From NCBI RefSeq assembly GCF_030369675.1, contig NZ_CP128477.1:3173501-3237500 (forward strand): a DNA stretch of 64,000 nt. The letters run 5' to 3'. The first letter of the stretch is position 1, and each line of letters begins with the position of its first letter. The notes below the pieces were generated by a model. That model worked only from the letters and a program-made list of their open reading frames with translations. It did not search any database and had not been told where the DNA came from. Positions 58,810 through 64,000 of this stretch are shown here, one piece after another. The position numbers were made by a program, and so were the translations under genes. This DNA is from Peteryoungia algae. Its GTDB lineage: Bacteria > Pseudomonadota > Alphaproteobacteria > Rhizobiales > Rhizobiaceae.

Positions 58810-59406
58810 TTATTTCGGTGCCCGCTTCGCCAGTATGCGCTGCAACGTGCGGCGATGCATGTTCAGACGCCGCGCCGTCTCCGACACGTTCCGCTCGCAG
58901 CTTTCATAGACGCGCTGGATGTGTTCCCAGCGGATGCGGTCGGCAGACATCGGGTTCTCGGGGATCTCGGCCTTTTCCCCGGGCCGCTGCGTCAGCGCCA
59001 GATAGACATCGTCTGCATCGGCAGGCTTGGCGAGATAGTCGAGCGCCCCGAGTTTGACGGCAGTGACCGCCGTCGCGATATTGCCATAACCGGTCAAGAC
59101 GATGATGCGGGTATCGGAGCGGCGTTCCCGGATCGCTTCGATCACGTCGAGCCCGGTGCCGTCACCGAGCCGCAGATCAACGACCGCATAGCTCGGCGCG
59201 GCTTCCTTTGCCTTGGCGATCCCCTCGGCGACAGAACCGGCCAACTCGACCACGAAGCCACGACTTTCCATGGCGCGCGCCAGACGGCGCAGAAACGGTG
59301 CGTCGTCATCGACGATCAGGAGTGATGGATCATGACCAAGATCGCCATTGCCCGCTGCTTGCGTGCCTGCGGTGAGTTTTGCCACCTGTGATGCTGCGTC
59401 TGCCAT
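58810..59406 (-). CDS. actR: Redox response regulator ActR (RegA/PrrA)
   Basis: ActR/RegA is the global redox response regulator of alphaproteobacteria, acting on respiration, nitrogen and acid tolerance genes. The 198-aa protein has a receiver domain with Asp77 in YAVVDLRLGDGTG and the LTGYGNIATAVTAVKLGA and YLAKPADADD motifs. A Fis-type HTH (NVSETARRLNMHRRTLQRIL) ends it. It follows actS by 71 bp. Confidence 0.95.
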   Translation of the reverse strand: MADAASQVAKLTAGTQAAGNGDLGHDPSLLIVDDDAPFLRRLARAMESRGFVVELAGSVAEGIAKAKEAAPSYAVVDLRLGDGTGLDVIEAIRERRSDTRIIVLTGYGNIATAVTAVKLGALDYLAKPADADDVYLALTQRPGEKAEIPENPMSADRIRWEHIQRVYESCERNVSETARRLNMHRRTLQRILAKRAPK

Positions 59407-59477
59407 TGTCTTGTTCCTGCGACTGTTCGAAAAACTGCGCTGTCTACCTTATGCGGGCAAAGCCCCCACAGGCAAAG

Positions 59478-60785
59478 TCATAACGACGTGTCCAATTCCA
59501 TGTATTCGCGCGGCCAGTTGACCACGACGCGCGCCCCGGAACCCTCGGGACTGCGGTTTTCGAACCGGAGAGTGCCACCGGATCGTTCGAGCAAAGTCTT
59601 TGCAATGAACAATCCGAGCCCGAGGCCACCGGCACGGGTGTCGCTCTGCCTGCTGGTAACATAGGGCTCACCAATTCTTTGCAAGACCCCTGCGGAGAAT
59701 CCGGCCCCATCATCCTCGATCGTGACAGTCACATCGCTTGCCGTATGTTCGACACTGACCGTCACGTTGGAACGCGCATAATCCACGGCGTTTTCGAGCA
59801 GGTTTCCGAGACCATAGAGAATGGCGGGGTTGCGGGTCCCGATGGGCTCACGCGCGCGTTCGGAAAGCTCGACCAGTTCGACCTTCACGCCGAATTCCCG
59901 GTGCGGGGCGATCACCTCTTCGATCATCGATGACAGGGGAAGCGCGCGCATATGTGCCTCCCCGTCCGATGCCAGGGACGTCAGGCGTCGCAGAATGTCG
60001 CGGCAGCGTTCGCTCTGACTGCGCAGCAGCTGCACGTCCTCCCGGTACCGCTCGTCCTGGCCCAGATCCCGTTCCATTTCCTTGGCGACCACGCTGATCG
60101 TCGCCAGTGGCGTACCGAGTTCATGGGCGGCGGCGGCGGCGAGTCCATCCAGTTGATGCAGGTGTTTTTCACGCTGAAGGATCAGTTCTGTCGCCGTCAG
60201 GGCGTCTGCGAGCAGGCTCGCCTCCTGCGAAACGCGATAGGCATAGAAGGCGGCGAAGGCCGTCATCGACACGATGGAACTCCACATGCCCAGCTGCAAC
60301 AGCGGATGCACTTCGAGTGTCCGGCCTTCGAACCAGGGGAGGGGATAGGGGGTGAAGGCGAGAAGCGTGATGAAGGCGAGCGCCGTGATGAAGAGGGCAA
60401 TCGAATGACGGCTCGGCTGTGACGCGAAGGAAATGATGACGGGAATGCAGATCAGCGGCGCGAAGGGATTGTTCAGGCCACCGGTAATGAAGAGCAGCGC
60501 CCCCATCTGGAAGAGATCGAGCGCCAGCACTGCAAAGGCCGCCGCCGGCTCCAGACGATAGGTCGACGGAAAAGCGACGGAGAGCGCCGAATTGGCGGCC
60601 GCGAGCGCCGCGATCAGGCCGAGGCACGTCATCAGCGGCAATGTGAAATCGAACCACAGCGCCACGATCAGGATGGTCAGCAATTGGCCGGCGACGGCGA
60701 CCCAGCGCAACTTCACCAGCGTTTCGAGCCGAAGACGCCGGCTGCTGGGACCGAATTTGGCGGCAAGATCCATGCTCATTTCCAT
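59478..60785 (-). CDS. actS: Redox sensor histidine kinase ActS (RegB/PrrB)
   Basis: ActS/RegB senses the redox state of the quinone pool and phosphorylates ActR. The 435-aa protein has about six membrane segments (residues 28-185), with the quinone-binding heptapeptide GGLNNPF (102-108). The phospho-accepting His221 lies in AAAAHELGTPLATI, and Cys261 in QSERCRDIL matches the family's redox cysteine. I chose ATG 60785, 19 nt after the hrpB stop and with AAGGAAG upstream. Confidence 0.95.
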   Translation of the reverse strand: MEMSMDLAAKFGPSSRRLRLETLVKLRWVAVAGQLLTILIVALWFDFTLPLMTCLGLIAALAAANSALSVAFPSTYRLEPAAAFAVLALDLFQMGALLFITGGLNNPFAPLICIPVIISFASQPSRHSIALFITALAFITLLAFTPYPLPWFEGRTLEVHPLLQLGMWSSIVSMTAFAAFYAYRVSQEASLLADALTATELILQREKHLHQLDGLAAAAAHELGTPLATISVVAKEMERDLGQDERYREDVQLLRSQSERCRDILRRLTSLASDGEAHMRALPLSSMIEEVIAPHREFGVKVELVELSERAREPIGTRNPAILYGLGNLLENAVDYARSNVTVSVEHTASDVTVTIEDDGAGFSAGVLQRIGEPYVTSRQSDTRAGGLGLGLFIAKTLLERSGGTLRFENRSPEGSGARVVVNWPREYMELDTSL

Positions 60786-60804
60786 TGCCTTCCTTGCCGC
60801 GTCC

Positions 60805-63279
60805 TCAGGTCCCGCGGGGTTTCGCTCGTGCCGTGGGCTGCGCAGAAGCAGGTTCCTCCGGCCAGGGATGTTTCGGATAGCGACCCCGCATTTCGGCGCG
60901 CACATCCTTCCAGGATCCGGCCCAGAAGCCCGGGAGATCCCGCGTGGTCTGAATGGGTCGATGCGCAGGCGAGGTCAACTCCAGAAGCAGTGGCAATTTG
61001 CCGCCGCCGATTGTCGGATGCGACTTCAACCCGAAGAGCTCCTGCACCCTGATCTGGAGGACAGGTTCTTCGCCATCATAGCGGATCGGGTGCGACTGTC
61101 CTGTCGGGGCCGTGAAGTGCGTCGGCACGAGCCTGTCGAGCTCCCGCTGCGATCCCCCGGGCACCAGCGCCATGAGACCGTCATGCAGGCTGCCGGCAGT
61201 CACCTCCGGAAAGCGCGTTACCCCGGATTGAAAGGGAACGAACCACGCGTCGAGCCGCGCCAGAAGACCCTCGTCGCTGGTATCCGGCCAGGCCTCGCCG
61301 AGGCTGCGATACAGGAAGCCCAGGCGCTGGCGGAGCTGTTCAGCCGCCTTGGAGAAAGGCAGTGCGGCGAGGCCGACCATCCGGACCCCGTCGGCAAGCG
61401 CCCTGGCGGCCTCGTCTCCCTTGGGCTTGGCGAGGGGTTGTTCGTCAAAGACAATCGCGCCCAGTCGCGTCACCCGCCTCGCGCGCACCTGCCGGCTCGC
61501 CGGATCGAATCCGCTTTCATCGGCGGTCTGGATGGCATGCGGGGTGAACAGTTCGATATCGCTGCGCGTGATCTCGGCAGCCGCGAGCACGCGCGCCTGT
61601 GCGGCTTTTCCGGTGAGATCGGCAATGACCAGCAGTTCGGCGCCCGCCAGTCTCTCGCTGGCCCCGATCTCGGCACCACGCCCATTGGCCATGACGAAAC
61701 GGCCGCGTCCGCCACGCTGCCGTGCAATCCGGTCCGGAAAGGCATGGATCAGGAGTGCACCGGCCGAACTTGTCGGCACATCCGTCGCATCATCCGTGTG
61801 ATCGGCAAATCCCGCCGCAAGACGTTGGGCCAGATTGCGGGCGTTGCGCGCCCGGTCTCCCCTGTCCCGGCGAAACTGCCGCAATCTTTCGTCGAGATCG
61901 AGATCGCTCCCCCCCAGCCCCTGTTCGGTGAGAAGCACTGCCAGTTCCGCGGCGGCCCGTCCCTGGCCGTGTTCGGAAGCGCCGAGCACCATGGCCGCGA
62001 GCCGCGGCGGCAGGCCGAAATTGCGCATGCGGCGACCCTTGGCCGTCAGCTGGATGGACTCGTCCAGCGCGCCGAGCCCCACCAGGAGCTGCCGGGCCTC
62101 TTTGAGCGCCGCCTCGGGCGGCATGTCGAGCAACAGGAGCTGGCCTGGGTCGGCAACACCCCAATGCGCCATGTCCAGCGCGAGACCGGAGAGATCACTC
62201 GAGAGGATTTCCGGCGGCGTGAAGGCGGGAAGCGCCGCCGTCTGTCCTGCGTGCCAGAGCCGGATCGCAATACCCGGTTCCGTTCTGCCGGCGCGTCCTG
62301 CACGCTGGTCTGCGGATGCCCGCGAAACGCGAGCCGTCTCCAGCCGGGTGATGCCCGTCGACGGCTCGTAGACGGGAAGCCGCTGCAAGCCGCTGTCGAT
62401 CACCACGCGCACACCATCGATGGTGATCGAAGTTTCCGCGATCGATGTGGATAGGACCACCTTGCGCGTGCCAGCCCTTGCGGGCCGGATCGCGGCGTCC
62501 TGTTCGGCCTGGCTGAGCAATCCGTAGAGCGGAGCAATCATGACATCGGTCGCGATCTTTCCCTCGAGCCGTTCGGCCACCCGCCGGATTTCCGCCTGGC
62601 CCGGCAGGAAGGCGAGGATCGACCCTGTCTCTTCGGCGAGCGTCTTGAGCACCGTCGCGGCCACGGCATCTTCGACACGTTCGTCGCCGGGCCTGTCGCG
62701 ATGGCGTATCTCTACAGGATAGCTTCGCCCGTCGCTGATGATCACCGGCGGCTCACAAAGCAGAGACGCGATACGATCGACATCGAGCGTCGCCGACATC
62801 ACGACGAGCCGAAGATCCGGTCGGAGCACCGATTGGGCGTCGAGCGCGAGTGCAAGGCCGAGATCGGCGTCGAGAGAGCGCTCGTGAAACTCGTCGAAGA
62901 TCACGGCCGCGGCGCCGCGCAGTTCCGGGTCGTCGAGGATCATCCGGACGAAGACGCCTTCGGTCACCACCTCGATCCGTGTCCGACCGCTGATCCTGTT
63001 GTCGAGCCGCATGCGATAGCCGACTGTTTCCCCGACCGTCTCTCCGAGCAGCGAGGCCATGCGGGATGCCGCAGCCCTGGCCGCAAGTCTCCGCGGTTCG
63101 AGCATTATGATGCGCCCGTCGCCACGCCACGCCTGCTTCAGAAGGTGCAGTGGAACGAGTGTCGTCTTGCCCGCGCCCGGAGGCGCCGAGAGCACGGCAC
63201 GATTGCCAGCCTCGAGCGCCGCGGCAAGAGGCCCGAGTTTGTCGGTGACCGGAAGAAGGGGAAGTGCAGGACGGGTCAC
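60805..63279 (-). CDS. hrpB: ATP-dependent helicase HrpB
   Basis: HrpB is a DExH-box (DEFH) helicase related to HrpA, with an unclear RNA or RNP substrate. The 824-aa protein has Walker A SAPPGAGKTTLVPLHLL, IFDEFHERSLDADLGLAL, VVMSATLD and the QRAGRAGRTEPG box. The HrpB C-terminal domain (residues about 690-820) is present. The GTG start 63279 overlaps the upstream stop (GTGA); the frame is open further upstream, but only in the preceding gene. Confidence 0.95.
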   Translation of the reverse strand: MTRPALPLLPVTDKLGPLAAALEAGNRAVLSAPPGAGKTTLVPLHLLKQAWRGDGRIIMLEPRRLAARAAASRMASLLGETVGETVGYRMRLDNRISGRTRIEVVTEGVFVRMILDDPELRGAAAVIFDEFHERSLDADLGLALALDAQSVLRPDLRLVVMSATLDVDRIASLLCEPPVIISDGRSYPVEIRHRDRPGDERVEDAVAATVLKTLAEETGSILAFLPGQAEIRRVAERLEGKIATDVMIAPLYGLLSQAEQDAAIRPARAGTRKVVLSTSIAETSITIDGVRVVIDSGLQRLPVYEPSTGITRLETARVSRASADQRAGRAGRTEPGIAIRLWHAGQTAALPAFTPPEILSSDLSGLALDMAHWGVADPGQLLLLDMPPEAALKEARQLLVGLGALDESIQLTAKGRRMRNFGLPPRLAAMVLGASEHGQGRAAAELAVLLTEQGLGGSDLDLDERLRQFRRDRGDRARNARNLAQRLAAGFADHTDDATDVPTSSAGALLIHAFPDRIARQRGGRGRFVMANGRGAEIGASERLAGAELLVIADLTGKAAQARVLAAAEITRSDIELFTPHAIQTADESGFDPASRQVRARRVTRLGAIVFDEQPLAKPKGDEAARALADGVRMVGLAALPFSKAAEQLRQRLGFLYRSLGEAWPDTSDEGLLARLDAWFVPFQSGVTRFPEVTAGSLHDGLMALVPGGSQRELDRLVPTHFTAPTGQSHPIRYDGEEPVLQIRVQELFGLKSHPTIGGGKLPLLLELTSPAHRPIQTTRDLPGFWAGSWKDVRAEMRGRYPKHPWPEEPASAQPTARAKPRGT

Positions 63280-64000
63280 GATCCGGTGCTGTCCCGCATG
63301 GCGGTTTGATAGGCGAGGATTGCCCCGGCGAGATCTTCGAGTGCTGCCCCGACGGATTTGAACAGGGTGATCTCGTCCGGGCTCTTGCGCCCTTCGGCGC
63401 CCCGCACGAGTTCTGACAGCTCCGCCTGTACATGATCGCGTGAGATGATACCGGAAGCGATCGGCTGCAGGATATCGCCGGCTTCTGCAAATGCGCCTGC
63501 GCGCGTATCGACAAAGACACGAGCCCGTCGCACAGCTTCGTCGTCGCTCTCGCGCATCTCTTTGGTAAAGGCGCCGATCAGGTCGAGGTGGCTCCCGGGC
63601 TTCAGCCATTCGCCTCTGATCAGCGGACCGCGCGACAGCGTCGCACAGGAGATGATGTCGGCTTCCCGCGTCGCGGCTTCGAGATCGCCGACAACCTTGA
63701 CCGCGTAACCGAGCGCGCGGGCATCGGCTGCCGCCCGTGCAGCCTTCTCCTTGTCGCGTCCCCAGATCGAGACCTGGCTGATCGGTCGCACACGGCTATG
63801 AGCTTCCACCAGATTGACGCAAAGGCGACCTGTCCCGACGACGAGCAGGTTCGATGCGTCCTTTCGGGCGAGATGCCGTGCGGCGAGTGCCGATGCGGCG
63901 GCCGTCCGCCGGGCGGTCAGTTCTCCCCCGTCGATGACGGCGAGCAATTCGCCCGTCTGTCCGGACGAAAGCAGATAGCTGCCATGGATGGCGGGCAGGG
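63276..64000 (-). CDS. Ornithine cyclodeaminase / mu-crystallin family protein, 5' end cut by window
   Basis: The visible 241 codons carry a Rossmann fold with LLVVGTGRLCVNLVEAH and VSIWGRDKEKA. IISCATLSRGPLI and HLDLIGAFTKEMRES are typical of the ornithine cyclodeaminase/mu-crystallin family. The frame stays open to the right edge (PAIHGSYLLSSGQTGEL), so the N terminus lies outside. Members include ornithine cyclodeaminase and NAD(P)H-dependent imine/ketimine reductases; which one cannot be told. It overlaps hrpB by 4 nt (GTGA), making a unit with actS and actR. Confidence 0.88.
   Translation of the reverse strand, partial: LPAIHGSYLLSSGQTGELLAVIDGGELTARRTAAASALAARHLARKDASNLLVVGTGRLCVNLVEAHSRVRPISQVSIWGRDKEKAARAAADARALGYAVKVVGDLEAATREADIISCATLSRGPLIRGEWLKPGSHLDLIGAFTKEMRESDDEAVRRARVFVDTRAGAFAEAGDILQPIASGIISRDHVQAELSELVRGAEGRKSPDEITLFKSVGAALEDLAGAILAYQTAMRDSTGS

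Noticed and set aside
60592..62454. A 620-codon plus-strand frame opposite actS and hrpB
   Set aside because: Arg/Pro/Ala-rich shadow across two genes; hrpB and actS show complete motifs.

Overview
The window is core chromosome of an alphaproteobacterium, most likely Rhizobiaceae (Rhizobium/Agrobacterium-like). The gene order (mnmE-rho-hemJ-hemE, then the PPDK-regulator gene, maf-aroE-coaE-dnaQ, secB, fxsA, Tim44-like, mltA, gyrB), the ChvG/ChvI system beside a truncated HPr kinase and pckA, AddAB instead of RecBCD, and a DivL-type kinase all point there. Genus and species cannot be fixed from what is visible. I see no insertion sequence, phage, CRISPR array, tRNA or rRNA.

Layout. 1-4380: leftward mnmE (3' end cut), rho, hemJ, hemE. 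4381-4772: a 392-bp gap with DnaA-box-like sequences, an AT-rich stretch and GANTC sites. It is flanked by hemE and a DUF299 gene, and gene direction flips from leftward to rightward across it; it is the likely replication origin. 4773-8386: PPDK regulator, maf, aroE, coaE, dnaQ. 8438-14978: secB, fxsA, a coupled Tim44-like/mltA/smr/xre run, and gyrB. Two parS-like 16-mers lie at 6235 (inside the aroE start) and 15066. 15030-15532: non-coding, with a decayed nitroreductase fragment. 15533-23381: phaZ, a DUF2852 gene, a metallopeptidase, trpFBA, accD, folC.

23433-35420 (leftward): divL, a tsaE-amgK fusion, murU, addB, addA, then trxA. This links cell-cycle signalling, tRNA t6A synthesis, cell-wall recycling and double-strand-break repair. 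35619-37016: ahcY with an upstream palindromic operator. 37178-41007 (leftward): chvI, chvG, hprK, a PTS EIIA and HPr, a regulatory PTS without a sugar permease. pckA diverges from chvI at 41347.

43072-50458: arfB, alkB, coaA, hisE/F/A/H/B (leftward), hslVU. 50603-57393: a DUF1402 secreted protein, a cytochrome P450, a stand-alone hydantoinase-A-like protein and malate synthase G. 57483-64000: an L,D-transpeptidase lipoprotein, an MmcB-family nuclease, and the leftward unit ornithine cyclodeaminase-like gene / hrpB / actS / actR.

The most interesting items are regulatory rather than a new gene system: the origin with two parS-like sites; a 17-bp odd palindrome with the same CCAATTTGG core upstream of both phaZ and glcB; a strong palindrome upstream of ahcY; and the DivL tyrosine substitution. 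I found no convincing, wholly undescribed multi-gene system.
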